From the NCBI RefSeq assembly GCF_003711515.1, contig NW_021167079.1, positions 3,040,625 to 3,104,624 on the forward strand: a DNA stretch of 64,000 bases, read 5' to 3'. Source of the DNA: Sodiomyces alkalinus F11 (lineage: Eukaryota; Ascomycota; Sordariomycetes; Glomerellales; Plectosphaerellaceae). Below the pieces are notes generated by a model that saw nothing but the letters and a program-made list of their open reading frames with translations, was not told the DNA's origin and ran no database searches. Both the position numbers and the translations under genes were made by a program. Of this stretch, positions 11,878-23,828 are shown piece after piece (the stretch's first letter is position 1; each line of letters begins with the position of its first letter).

Positions 11878-13339
11878 ATGAAGGTGACGCTCTCTCTTCT
11901 GGCGGCAGCCGCCCTGGCGGGCACTGTCTCGGCCGAGTCGGCCATGGAAAGCCTGAGGAAGCTGAAGCTCGAGACGTGGACCGCCGAGAGCGAGGCCGGC
12001 GCGTTCGACGTGGACCGCTACGAGCCTCTGATGGCCTCTGCGGCCTGCGTCAATGGAAGGGCCGGGGAGTACCGGTGCTCCAACGTCGATATGGCCGACT
12101 TCCTCCGGCACCAGGACATGGGCTCGTCGACCCGCCGTGGCAACGATATCTGTAAGTGAAAGTGAACCAGTTTAAAAACGAGTTGGCCCACCAGCCACCG
12201 CTCCCTCCCCCCCCCCCCCCTTCTTGGTCTCTCCAACCTGGCGAAGAGGAGAGGAAAGCTAACCTGTCCTCCCAGGGGGCTGGACGTCCGCGACCGGCCG
12301 TGAATTCGGCGCCGTGGGTCAGACTGACGGTACGGCTTTCGTCGAAGTCCTCCGCGACGGATCGCTCGTGTACCTCGGCCGCCTGCCTACCCAGACCACG
12401 TCGTCCTCCTGGCGCGATATGAAGACGATCGGTGATTACCTATACGTCGGCGCCGAGTCGTCCCGCCACGGCCTGCAGGTCTTCGACATGAAGAGGCTGC
12501 TCACGATCAACCCGTCGTCCCCTCGGGTGTTCAGCACCTCGACGGACCTGACGGCCCACTTCTCCGGCTTCGGCAACTCGCACAACATCGTCGCCCACGA
12601 GGAGGCGAACATGATCTACGCCGTCGGCGCCACGAGCGCCACGAGCTGCCGCGGCGGCTTGTACATGGTGGACGTCAGCAACCCGGCGCGCCCCACCTCG
12701 CCCGGCTGCCTGTCGGCCGGCGGGTACGTGCACGACGCGCAGTGCGTCACCTATTCCGGCCCGGACACGCGGTACACCGGCCGCCAGATCTGCTTCAACT
12801 TCAACGAGAACACGCTGGACATTGTCGACGTGACGAGCAAGACCCGTCCCGTCACGCTCAGCAGCACCACCTACAACGGCGCCGCGTACACGCACCAGGG
12901 CTGGCTGTCCGACGGGTCCATGCGGTTCCTCCTCTTGGACGATGAGCTGGACGAGCAGCGAGGTACTGGTCCGGCCCGGAACAGGCGTACCACGACGTAC
13001 ATCGTCGACGTCGCCAACCTGCAGAGGCCCGTTTTCACCGGTTACTACCAGAGCCCCGCCATCGCTATTGACCACAACCAGTACACGCTGAACGGTTTGT
13101 CGTACCAGGCCAACTACGGCTCTGGGCTGCGCATCATCGACGTCCGGACGCTGAGCCGCGACCCCACCGGTGCGGGTATTCGGGAGGTCGGCTACTTCGA
13201 CTGCCATCCCGAGGACGACAGCGTGGGCGGGCGCACCGAATTCGTGGGTACCTGGAGCGTGTATCCGTACTTCCGCTCCGGCTTTATCCTTCTCAACAGC
13301 ATCGAGCGCGGTGTCTTCTCTCTGAGATACACCGGTTAA
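11878..13339 (+). CDS. Secreted LVIVD-repeat (choice-of-anchor B type) protein
   Basis: Two exons (11878-12151 and 12276-13339) give 445 residues. MKVTLSLLAAAALAGTVSAE is a clear signal peptide. The mature part holds beta-propeller-like LVIVD repeats: YLYVGAESSRHGLQVFDMKR, GGLYMVDVSNPARPTSPG, ENTLDIVDVTSKTRPV, TTTYIVDVANLQRPVF and GSGLRIIDVRTL. SHNIVAHEEANMIYAVG and YTHQGWLSDG match the 'choice-of-anchor B' family known from bacteria and filamentous fungi. Cysteines (SCRGG, SPGCLS, AQCVTY) suit an extracellular protein. The substrate is unknown. The intron carries a poly-C run; donor and acceptor keep phase (W codon split 1+2). Confidence 0.85.
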
Positions 13340-14426
13340 GATGTTGGCGCGGCTGGCGGCCTGGCTGGAATTGAGGCAGACGCGTCGTCGAAGGAAGGCT
13401 AGGGGGGGTGGCCTCTGTATGGGACTTGGGCGCATGAGAAGCTGGCTCTGATGGGCGGGCGTCCTTGGGACAAGGCGTGATTGATGTTGCATGATTCGAA
13501 GACCAGATATGGAACAGCTTCCTATAGCAGCTTCATGTCCCGCGAATGACGAAAATGGTGACGACTATACCAGGCTGTTCTCAGCTTTACCCCCGCCCCG
13601 GTCCTTGCCTTTCACTGTGAGCATATCGGAGCAAAGAAGAAAACGTAAGGACGTAAGGTGTAATATGGTAATGGGCGATGCGTGGCCGTATCATCCAGGA
13701 CTCCACCTTCCGCGACTTGATGGGAAAGGGCGCAAGGAGCCATCCATCCTAGAATGCTCATGTGCTTGAGTTCGTAAGCCGAGCGAGCCAAGCCGTTAGG
13801 TACTCGTGGGGTTTCTCAGCCGGGCAGGGTGGGGAGAAGCGAAGATGAGAGAGCAGGGACCCCAGACGGAGGGCGGGCGAGGGCGTACGCCTTTCTTCAT
13901 GTTGCGCCTCCGGTACGTGTTGCAGTCCTTTTGACCGGCCCGGCACGCCGACCATCATCGACTGTTTCAGAGTATTTGCAGCCCTTGCTGGATCCCGGTA
14001 TGGCGGACGGTGCCGTGTCTAGGATAAAGACGGCAGAAGAAAGTTCCAAGATGATGGCCCAGGCAGGATAAATAAAGCGTGAAGCGAAAGTATTGAAGTA
14101 CTCCTCGGATAAATAGAGCTCCGGACACACGTGCTGTTTTTGCCTTTGATTGGATGTATGCGCGATTAATGATTACATAAACAGGATACTCGGAACCTCG
14201 GAGGCCGCTCTGAGCTTCCTGCGTACCTTATGAATAAGATGCCTAAGGTATTCCTGTATTCCCATTCCACACGGGGGTATATTTCTGTATTTTTTTTTAC
14301 GGTGACGCTCGCTGGTTCCTCATCCTGCGAAGAGACAAGCCAGATTACACATATTCGCCGTGAGACCAACGAATACGCATTTCGAAACGAACCCCAACAC
14401 TATGCACCAAATATCCCAGTTCCCAC
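13340..14426. other. Tail-to-tail intergenic region
   Basis: This lies between the convergent LVIVD-repeat gene and the sugar permease. I see no coding potential with a supported start or domain. Confidence 0.4.
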
Positions 14427-16411
14427 TCATTGCTGCTGCTTCTCGTTGATCTGGGTCGTCGAGTTGTCGGTGCCGTGGAAGAACTGGTCCGCCTCGTCGA
14501 TGACATACGTGCGCGACTTGCGCGCTGGCACCTTCTTTTGGAACTGAGCAGAACGGAGAAGATGATAGACATCACGTTAGCAAAGATACCGGGGTCTTGA
14601 CAAAAAGCAGTGCAGTCTTCGAGGGGTGGGCAGGGTGGTACTGCTCACCATATAGTCCATATCGCCGAAAGTACGGTCCTTGGTCTCGAACATGCGGAAA
14701 TACCCCCAAACGAAGGTGAACGTGGCGAGAACGGCCCAGAAGAAGGCAGTCCGGCCACGCCAGTTCCAAGCACCGGGGGAGAGCATGCGGGGCTGCAACG
14801 TGCCCCCACAGATAATGTTACCGACGTAGTAGAAGCTGCGCGCCAGTACGACCGTGTGGGTGCGTAGACGGGTCGAACCAATCTCAGCCACGATAGTGTA
14901 GACAATGGGCCCGACGCTCATGGAGTAGGCGCCCAGCCAGACGACGCAGAGCAGCGACTGGCCCCACGCCAGGCCTTGGTTCTGCGGCACGGAGGCGAGG
15001 ACACCAATCGTCCAAAGAATGGCCGTCAGGCTGGCGAAGCCCGTGAGCCAGATGATGCGTCGGCCGAAGCGGTGGATGTAGAGCCACGAGATGCACGTGC
15101 CGATGAAGGCGATGCCCGTGCCGCCGAGGCCGATGTAGTAGGCCGTGTTGTCGGGGATGCCGGTCTGCTGGAAGAAGAAGGTACCGCCGTAGCAGAGGGC
15201 GCCGCCGTTTGTGATCTGCGACATGAAGGCCATGCAGGCGATTTCGGTGCGGCGGAGGTTCGTGCCGCGGAAGCATTCCCAGTACGACACGCTGGCGCGC
15301 TCCTCCTTCTCGACCTTGTCCGTGTGTACCATCATGGCCAGCGTGGCGTCGAGGTTGACGTTGTGCGAGGGCTCCGAGAGGCGTTCCAGCGACTTCTTCG
15401 CCTTGTCGAGTTGGTTCGTCCGGACGAGGAACCAGGGCGACTCGGGGGCGAAGTAGGCGAGGATGGCCAGCGGGATGGGCCAGACCCACTGCAGGGCGAA
15501 GGGGATGCGGTAGGACCATTCGTTGGGCATGTCGACCAGGCCGGCCAGAACACCGGCCGAGATCAGTTGGCCGGTAGCCCAGCAGCTGTTCCACGGAGCA
15601 ATGCCTGGTCAGTGATTTGCAAAGAAAGGGAGGAGGAGAAGGGGAGCACCGAACACGCACAGGTTCACATAAGCAGTCAGATAAGGGCGAATGGCTAGAG
15701 GAGTCACCTCGGCGGCGTAGGAGGGTCCGGTCGTGGCAAAGACGCCCCAGGGGACATTGCACAACGTCTGCCCGGCGAGCTGGGTCTCGATGTTCTGTGC
15801 GAAGAAGACGACAAAGATGAAAGCGCTGAGCCAGAAGAGGGAGACGATGAGCACCTTCCTGTGACCCCACCTGGCGGTGCCCCATCCGTTCAGCAGAGCA
15901 CCAATAATGTTCGCCACCGCGGCGAGGACCCTAAACTGCGTCTGCCAGTCGGCCGAGATCTGGTAACCGCTCTCCTCGTTCAGGTACTCGCCGTACCTGA
16001 GCCGGAACTGGGGGTACCCGATGAAGGAATCAAGGAGCGTCACGTCATAGCCTTCCATGACAATCGTCGTCGAGATGGCTAAAATCAATGGAGCGGGAAA
16101 AGACACGTTTGAATTAGCCCAACTCGCAGGAAGGTTGAAAGAAGCGGCAAGACGGGGAAGGTATTGCCAGGTGAGGTCACTGAGGCGAGGGCGGCGGAAT
16201 ACATACCAATGGACCAAAAAGCGGCGCGCTTGTACGTCTTGAAACCCTGAATGAAGCCAAAGCTGTGTTCGGCCTCGTTACCCTCCTGAGCACCCAGGTT
16301 GAGGACCTTGTCATCGACGGCCGCATCCTGAAGGTTGGCGTTCGGGTCAGGCCCACGCTCGATCCGAAGATCGCCGGTGGCCGAGTTTTCCTGCGTGCCG
16401 GCGGCGCCCAT
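14427..16411 (-). CDS. MFS sugar transporter, alpha-glucoside/maltose permease type
   Basis: Four exons (16411-16207, 16078-15661, 15585-14649, 14543-14427) total 1677 nt, 558 residues, typical for fungal sugar porters. Family marks: VMEGYDVTLLDSFIGYPQF and SADWQTQF in the first helices and loop, GTARWGHRKVL (loop 2-3), LTAYVNLCWATGQLISAGVL, PESPWFLVR after helix 6, YYIGLGGTGIAFIGTCISWL, IHRFGRR, and ETKDRTFGDMDYMFQKKVPA at the C-terminal loop. The GYDxxLLxxFxGxPxF and KVPARK signatures are those of Mal/alpha-glucoside:H+ symporters, a plasma-membrane family. The start is the only ATG ahead of the hydrophilic N-terminus. Aldose epimerase 4 kb away fits sugar use, but co-regulation is not shown. 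Confidence 0.9.
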
Positions 16412-19258
16412 GACGGGTGTTGAGATTCAAAGGGCAGGGCAGGCCTGGTTTGAGTGAGGAACGGCAGTGAACCTAGTTGACTAGTTTTGATTCCTGAAAA
16501 CAAATGGCAGGCTTGTTGGCCGTATTGACGAGACAACCAACCTGTCAGGACAGATTGGCAATGATCAATCCAACGCCAGAGAATCAACGTAAGCCGGGCA
16601 AAGGGGTGGTCCCAGTGAAGTCAGAAGATGCGAAAGAGCGGCTGATGGGGCTCTATATGTAGGTAGCCTAGGGTAGGTATTTCAACTGTTATATTCGACC
16701 TGGAACTGGGCCTGGTCATGTCTTGTCCCCGCATGTCAGTTCGGGGCAAGGGTCTGAACCATGCACACGTAGCACGACGGCACTACCTACCCCGAACCAA
16801 AGGAGACGAGGGCATCGAGCCCACTGGACTGAGGTTTTGTGCCAAAGCAACGCAGGGCAGGGTCAGGGCATGCATGGGGTGAACACCGTTACACCATGCC
16901 TGATCGGGGCCAAGGTACGGACAAGTTGTTACTCATCCTCCATCGAGAGAAAGAGGGGAATGGAGTACGGACTACGGAGGTGTTTAGCTCATGCCGGTTT
17001 AGTGCGGGTGATGACTGAAGCGAACATGCTCCGTCCGCGTGGCTAACGTTGGCGTTCTTGTGACGATTCGACGAGTTCGAAAACCGATCGACGGTGTGGC
17101 TAGTGGCGGGAAACGGCCATGCAGCATCGGCCTTGGGCTTCGGTGAGTGGTCAAAGAAGCCGGGGGAGGGGCTGGTTGGAAGATGGAAGCATCTTGTATG
17201 GATAATAAAAGGAAAGGTTTGGTGGCTGTCAACATACGTTGTAATCATATGGATGGCATATGCCGTGAGAAAACATGATGGAAGAGGAGAAAAGAGTCGT
17301 GGGCGAGTTGGTGGTGTGCTGGAGCTAAACCGGAAGGGACCTCGGTCCGGGGCACTTACATAGGCTCATCGTTAACTGGTGGAAACCCCGGAAAGCGACC
17401 CATTAAAGTGCGGGTCATGTTGGGGTTGACCAGGGGTTTGGGCCAGGCGCTTATTGTGGGTGGGACGGATGGCCGAAGAAACGCACCCCCACTTTCAACC
17501 CCTCAATATCTCCAACAGCTCGGCAATTGATCGGAGAGGTTTGTGTACGTACCTCCATCGGCAGTGTGATAAGGTACCTAGTGTGATAAATACGTCCGTA
17601 GCACGAGCGACTACAGTCACTAAATGAGGATGAACTCGACGTCAATTCGAGCTGGTTTCTGGCGTCCCATGATACGCATCAGCCCATAAGTGCTGCTGTT
17701 TATGAGGTATGCATGCCCTAAGGTTTTTAGATGTGTGTCTGGTATAATTACAAGCAGTGCAGAAAGGACTCGTTTCATCGAATAAAGTTCCCAAGTCCCA
17801 AAAAGGTACTTCGTTCGACCTGCTTCCGACGTTCTTTGTTTGTCTTCACCGAGAACCACCGTTTGTCCCCTTCCGATTGGTCCAGAACTCCAAACCTCCC
17901 CCTGGGCCCCCACAACTGCAGCTCAAACGGTTCCCGTCGAGGTACGAAGTACTTCGTACCTACCTTCCACATCATGCACCTGCAAAAACATCTGGACCTC
18001 AACGTTTAAGTAGATACTGTAGCAGACCATTCTCCACGAGAACGATTTCGGTCACTCAGTTCTACGAAGTAGTTCGGGGATCCATAAGTCAGGAAGAATC
18101 AATCACGAGTCTTCAAAGCCGTCATATCCCGCTCGCTGGGTCGCGACGCGCGACCGACACGATTACTAGTTACCGAGACCCATCGCTGTCTAACTGTATC
18201 GAGACAAAGGCTTATTATCGAGTCCACCGGCGTGTCCCTAATAACTCTTATAACCGCACGAGTAGGGCCTGGAAGGGAAGTTTTTGTGAAGTACATGCTT
18301 TGTATACATATGCATGGCTTCTTCTGACCCAGTCGCGATGCAATGTTCGGTATCGTAGCTTCGTCTAGCCGAAGCGGGGGTCATGCTACGAGCCTGACAC
18401 GCCGACTCTCACTCTGCCATGCTGATGTGTTGACTTGCTGTTGCCCCTTCTCCCGGTTACCAGTCCATTGGGTCGCTCGGATGAGTGTCATTGAATTATG
18501 ACCTCTCACATTGCTTCAAGGACGTGCAAGACAATCATTTTCGCCTCCACACGAACGGACATAAGGCTCACCACTCTTGCGGCTGCGAGATGCATCATGC
18601 AAGCACCGCCGAGCCTGTCACGTTGTCATTTGAGGGGCCATTACCTGGGGCTACAGGCATATCGTAAGAGCCAGCTGATTCTCCTGTTGTCAACTACACT
18701 TTCACTCGGGAAGACGACTCTGGAGTTTGCCATGTGGAGACTGGGCGGGAGTCGAGGGACGACGTGTACAGTATTGGCTCCCACTTAGCCATCTCCCATC
18801 GCAACCGCGTATTGAGTCCGGTTTCATCTCTAGATTTGAGAGGGAGAAGCTGAGAACACATGGCGGGGCATTCCTGGGAATAAAACTCTTTATATGGGGT
18901 GTATTGGGTGACGGGGTGACGGTCGAGAACTGGAAAGAAACAAGACGCGTTACATAGCGATGTCGATCAGAGAAGTCGGTGAAGAAGGTACCGGTACGTC
19001 AGGTAAGGAACTCCCTTCGGGTCAGATAAGATAAGGATAATATAAAGATAAGATAAGCCCCTAAGTGCCGAGCGCTCGGACCACCATCCCCTGTGTCTCC
19101 CAAACATCCAAAACATTTGTTTACATTTGAACTCCCATCTTCCCTCCCTTGCAGAATGTGTGCTCGCCTTTTCACGCCCGAATATCCCCTTCCCGAAGGT
19201 TGGCATATGCATGTTCAAGTTCTGAGTTTGTATCAGATGTCGGAAAAATTGTGAATTC
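16412..19258. other. Long gene-poor intergenic region
   Basis: 2.8 kb between divergent genes. The longest open frames start on non-ATG codons or have no domain, splice chain or codon bias. It carries the perfect palindrome at 17940-17961 and several CGAAGTA/TACTTCG half-sites near it (17808, 18065). Confidence 0.4.
17940..17961. repeat. 22-bp perfect palindrome
   Basis: The half-site AGGTACGAAGT is followed immediately by its exact reverse complement, without a spacer. Related half-sites (TACTTCG, ACGAAGTA) occur within 150 bp on both sides and again near 42001. Confidence 0.85.
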
Positions 19259-22200
19259 ATGGACGAAACTCAGCCCCAGGCGACCCGCCAAAGCGGCATC
19301 CCTCGACCCTCCCGCCTCCCTCAGCCCAGGTCGACGGCATCATCTTCTACAACATCCTCCTCGATACCTAGGACGACGTCTCTTCGACATGCTCCTTCTA
19401 GGGATGGCATCTCTGGGTCCCTTCCGCGGCAACGCCTCCGGACCACACCGTCACGAGACCAATTGGCCAGACCGACTGTGCACACCTCCACAACCTCCAC
19501 ACCCTCAACAATCTCAACCAGCAATGTGCCCAGCGCCTCGAGCTTGAGAAGGGATGGACCGAACGTGGCTACCGCTAGATCGAGCTCCTTAGGACCGACG
19601 AGCAAGACCTTTTCCTCTTCCACTTCCTTCCGCAAGCCGTCTCTATCGATGGCTGGTCCTACCTCTAATCCCACTACATGCACCGATCCCGATACCGAGC
19701 AGCACAAGGGGCCCTCCCAGCGATCAGCTTCCATACCCATGCGTCCGTCTGTAGCTACAGGAGTGGCTCCACTTCTCGCCACAGGACCCGTATCATCGGC
19801 TACCAGCGTCTCTAGCCAGTCTCCCATCGAGTTCCAGCCTCTTCCCAGTACCGCCGAGATCGATGTGGCACACGATACGCTTCCTGCTCGACCTGCCAAG
19901 TCCCGACCTTCGCTCGCCGAACGCACTATAGAAACACTCTCCCAGTTACCGTCTTCTCCCGCATTGTCCAAGAAAAGTTCGTCATTTTTTGATCCCGACG
20001 GTTCAAGACGACCCAGGTCGCGTGCCGAGAGCAACGCATCCCGACCGGGCTCGAGTTATGCATCCGATGCGTCATCGTTTATGCGACCGGCCTCCCGTGG
20101 TCGAAGCCGTCCTGGCTCGAGTTCAGGTCCGGATGACGGTGTATCTGCCTTCCGAGCATCTACCAATACCTTTCGGCGTCCAATGGCCACAATAGAGGGC
20201 ACGCCTTCGCGGCGGACGTCAGGAATTGCGTCTCTCCGGACGCCCTCGGTCAAAGCCGGCCCCCGCCCTGCCACCGCCAGTTCCACCAGGTTTTCCGCCT
20301 CCACCACAAGACGGGACGATACTCGAAGCCCTAGTCCGGCGACGGTCATGCGACCTAGCGGGATCGCGACCCCGTCCAAGGTCGTGTCGGCCACCGTGGG
20401 CGCTCGGACTTCGAGGGCCAGGGGTTCTGTGAACGGACTGTTCAAGAAGCGGTCTCTCCCTTCCATCGACCGCGCTGCCGCCCAGTCTCCGACAACACAG
20501 TCATCCTTGAAAGTCGTATCCAGGCCCCGGACAGCAGCTCCACCAAGGCGTCTCAAGAATGCCCGGACGCCTGCGAAAAAAACCCCAATTAAGAAACCGA
20601 CCGAAGAAGCAGCAGAAGCCCCAGAAACCCCCAGCCTCAAATCGTCAGCAGCGCTGCGGGATCAGATTGCCAAGGCAAAAGCAGCGAAACGTGCTGCCGT
20701 CCGGCAACTGTCTAATGCCCCACAACTAGAACTAGACTCGGATTCGACCTTGCCTGTACAAGAAGAAGACCGTTGGCAGCCGCCCAAGTCCCCCATTGTC
20801 CCCTCGGACCATAGCTTCGACTTTGGATTGCCGGTTGCCGTGACCGACGATCCGTTTAACATAAAGAGAAGCGAGAAGGCGACGGACAAGATCCTTCGCC
20901 AGCGGCTCGCCGACGCGCGTACCTCGGGGCGGTTGAACATAGCCACCCTGGGTTTCAAGGCCGTCCCACTGGATGTGCTGAAGATGTACGATGCCGAGAC
21001 GACGGGCACGTACGATGGGAGCTGGGCCGAGAGCGTCGATGTGACCAAGTTTGTGGCGGCAGACAACGAGTTTGAGGAGATAGACGATGCCATCTTCCCG
21101 GACGTGACGCCCGAGGAGCTGGGCGCGGATGAGGACGGCAATGGCAACATCTTTGCTGGGCTGGAAACGCTAGACTTGCACGGCAATATGCTCATCTCTC
21201 TCCCCGTGGGCTTGAGACAACTCCGCCTACTCACGTCTCTTAATCTGGTACGTTCGTCTCCTCCCCCCCTTTGCCGAGAGAGAGAGAGAGAGAGAGAGAC
21301 TTTCCTCCAGGTTGACTAACAAATGTCTGGGATTAGTCCTCCAATCGCTTAGCCAACAACTGCCTAGAAGTCATCTCCCAGATTTCGTCTCTTCGCGACC
21401 TGAAGCTACCCACTAACCTCCTCTACGGACCGCTCGATCCTTGCATTTCCAATCTGCGGCATCTCGAAATCCTCGACCTTCACGGTAACAACTTGTCGTC
21501 CCTCCCGGTCAACATTGGGAACCTAGAGCGCCTCCGCATCCTGAACATCAGCGACAACAGCGTCGAGTGCCTGCCCTTCTCCAGTCTATCCAAGATGCCT
21601 CTTTTCGAATTATGGGCGAAGAACAATAAGCTGACGGGCACGCTCATCGAGGAAGGCGTGCGAGTTCTCCCCAATCTTCAGTCACTGGACGTGTCGTGCA
21701 ACCAAATCACCCATCTCGTCGCCCCTGGGTCGGCGGTTGACTTCCCTGCCCTCTACCAACTCTTCCTCTCCATGAATAGGCTGCAGGCTCTCCCGGACGC
21801 TAGCTCCTGGACGAATCTGGTGACACTGACGGCGGACGAGAACAGCATCTCGTCGTTTCCAGATGGACTATTCAGTCTCGAGAAGCTAAGACACATCGAC
21901 GTCTCGTCCAACGACATCAAGGCGGTGCCGCCCGAGATTGCGAGGATGGATAGCCTCTCTATGATCCGGCTGAGCGGCAACCCCCTGCGTGAGAAGAAGC
22001 TGGTGTCTGCCACGACGGAAGAGCTGAAGGATATCCTGTCCGCCCGGTTGGAGCCGCCACCCCCTTACTGCGACGTGACGACGACGACTTCTCAGGCAAT
22101 TGCCCCCGAACTGGTCCGAGATGTGAAGGTGGCGGGCGAACCGGCTCGGGGGTCGACGGAAAACAAGCCACAGGAGAGTGCACGGGATGAGGGGGATATT

Positions 22201-23097
22201 CCCGAAGACAGAAACACGCCCACTCCCACGCCCAGCCCCACTCCTACTTCTACGGCTATGGCGACTGCTGATGATGCCGATGACGCCGAACAGGACAGTA
22301 GGTCGGACATGGACGACTTTGCCACGCCTCCAACGTCGGCACCGCACACTCCCGCGCGGTCCCGTTCGCACACCGTGTCGAGCCAGACGTGGCCGGTCAA
22401 AGTGGGTGGCCTATTGGACCGATCCAACACGGGCTCGGCGTCGCTACACCCCGTGGTGTGCTCAAAGGTGGCGGCGGCTACCAAGGTGTACGAGGTGCAG
22501 TTGCACCACAACCTCTTCACGGCGATACCCGATTCCCTGTCCTTCTTCGCCGAGACGTTGTCGGCGCTCTCGCTGGCGCACAACAAGCTGGTGGGCGAGA
22601 CGTACCTGACGGAAGAGCTCGAGCTGCCGGCGCTCCGCGAGCTGAACCTGATGGGCAACCACATCACCAGCCTGACGCCGCTGACGACGCACCTGCGGTC
22701 CCCTCGCCTGGAAAAGCTGGACGTGTCGGTGAACCGCATCACGGGACTCCCCGGCGACCTGCGGACGGCGTTCCCGCAGCTCGTGGTTCTTTTGGCGGCG
22801 AATAACCACATCATGGACCTCGACCCCGACACGATCAAAGGCTTGCAAGTCGTCGACGTGGGGAGCAACGATATTACGCACTTGAACCCCAAGTTGGGGC
22901 TCCTTGGCGGCAGCGGCGGGCTGAAAAGGCTCGAGGTGGCGGGGAACAGGTTCAGGGTTCCGCGGTGGAGTGTTCTTGAGCGGGGGACGGATGCCACGTT
23001 GCGGTGGCTTAGGGGTCGTGTGCCCGTGGCGGAGATGGCGAGCTGGAAGGAGAACCAGGCGGAGAGTGGTGGGTATTCCGACTCGGACGTGGATTGA
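19259..23097 (+). CDS. Large leucine-rich-repeat protein with disordered N-terminal half
   Basis: Two exons (19259-21247, 21337-23097) give 1249 residues. Residues 1-470 are Ser/Thr/Pro/Arg-rich and look disordered, with many SP and TP sites. A basic helix (SSAALRDQIAKAKAAKRAAV) near 465 precedes NIKRSEKATDKILRQRLADA, a conserved pre-LRR block. LRRs then run from about 620 to the end: LETLDLHGNMLISLPVGLRQL, HLEILDLHGNNLSSLPVNIG, LRILNISDNSVECLP and, after a spacer of some 130 acidic and Pro-rich residues, VYEVQLHHNLFTAIPDSL and ELNLMGNHITSL. The layout resembles fungal relatives of LRRC40; the function is probably scaffolding. The intron contains a GA dinucleotide run. An alternative acceptor upstream would bring an immediate stop. 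Confidence 0.85.
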
Positions 23098-23828
23098 GCG
23101 TTGGGGGTGAAAGAAGAGCCGTTCGATGAGATGTGATGGGGGCTTTGGTTTTCATGCCCCCTCCTCCCCTTTTTTGGGTTTTTTTGGTCTTTTTCTTCCT
23201 TTTCTTCTCTTCACTTCCGGCTTTCCACTGACCACCGCATTGTCTCGAGGCAAAGATGATGTTTATATCCGTATACTTATACCCTTTTGCGACTAGACCT
23301 GGGCGATGATGGCCCACGGCTAATGGATTTTTTCTTCTTTTTTTTTTCTTCACCTTCTCGCGACAGGGGCTTGATATCCCATACTAATCATGTCTCAAAA
23401 TTACATAATTAATGGAGTGGGTTTAATGGGGCCATTTGGTGTCAAGTCAGATAACATAATGTGCAATTTATGAGATTATTGGAAGTGAGATGAGATAATG
23501 ATGTCGTTGCAGATCGGCTTTTCCACGTGGTGACCGGTGAACGTGGGACGGAGAGATGGAACTAAAATCTCGGCAGACCGGGCCGAGGCGGGACCCGATG
23601 GCGGCGAGTCAGGGGGCGGAAACGCCACACTCGGCGTCTTTTTCCTTCTTTTTTCTTCTGTTGCCCCTCAGTCCCCAAGTTCCCATCCCCAACCAGATTT
23701 CGCTCATCAACCGCCGCCCCTTTTTAGGCCTATGCCCACCTCTCATCCCATTTCCCGTAGCGCGCTGCCTCTCACCGACCGGACCCTAAAGGAGTGTCTC
23801 ACCTATAGCCGACCGATAGCGATCAACC
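23098..23828. other. Intergenic region
   Basis: 3' UTR of the LRR gene and promoter of the MFS gene. It has T/C-rich stretches near 23170-23215 and 23325-23355 and AT-rich sequence at 23380-23510. No gene seen. Confidence 0.4.

Noticed and set aside
12440..13492. 350-codon open frame antisense to the LVIVD-repeat gene
   Set aside because: A shadow of a strongly biased coding exon; no motif.
17757..18368. 203-codon plus-strand frame in the gene-poor region
   Set aside because: Non-ATG start, no recognisable motif, composition like the surrounding non-coding DNA.
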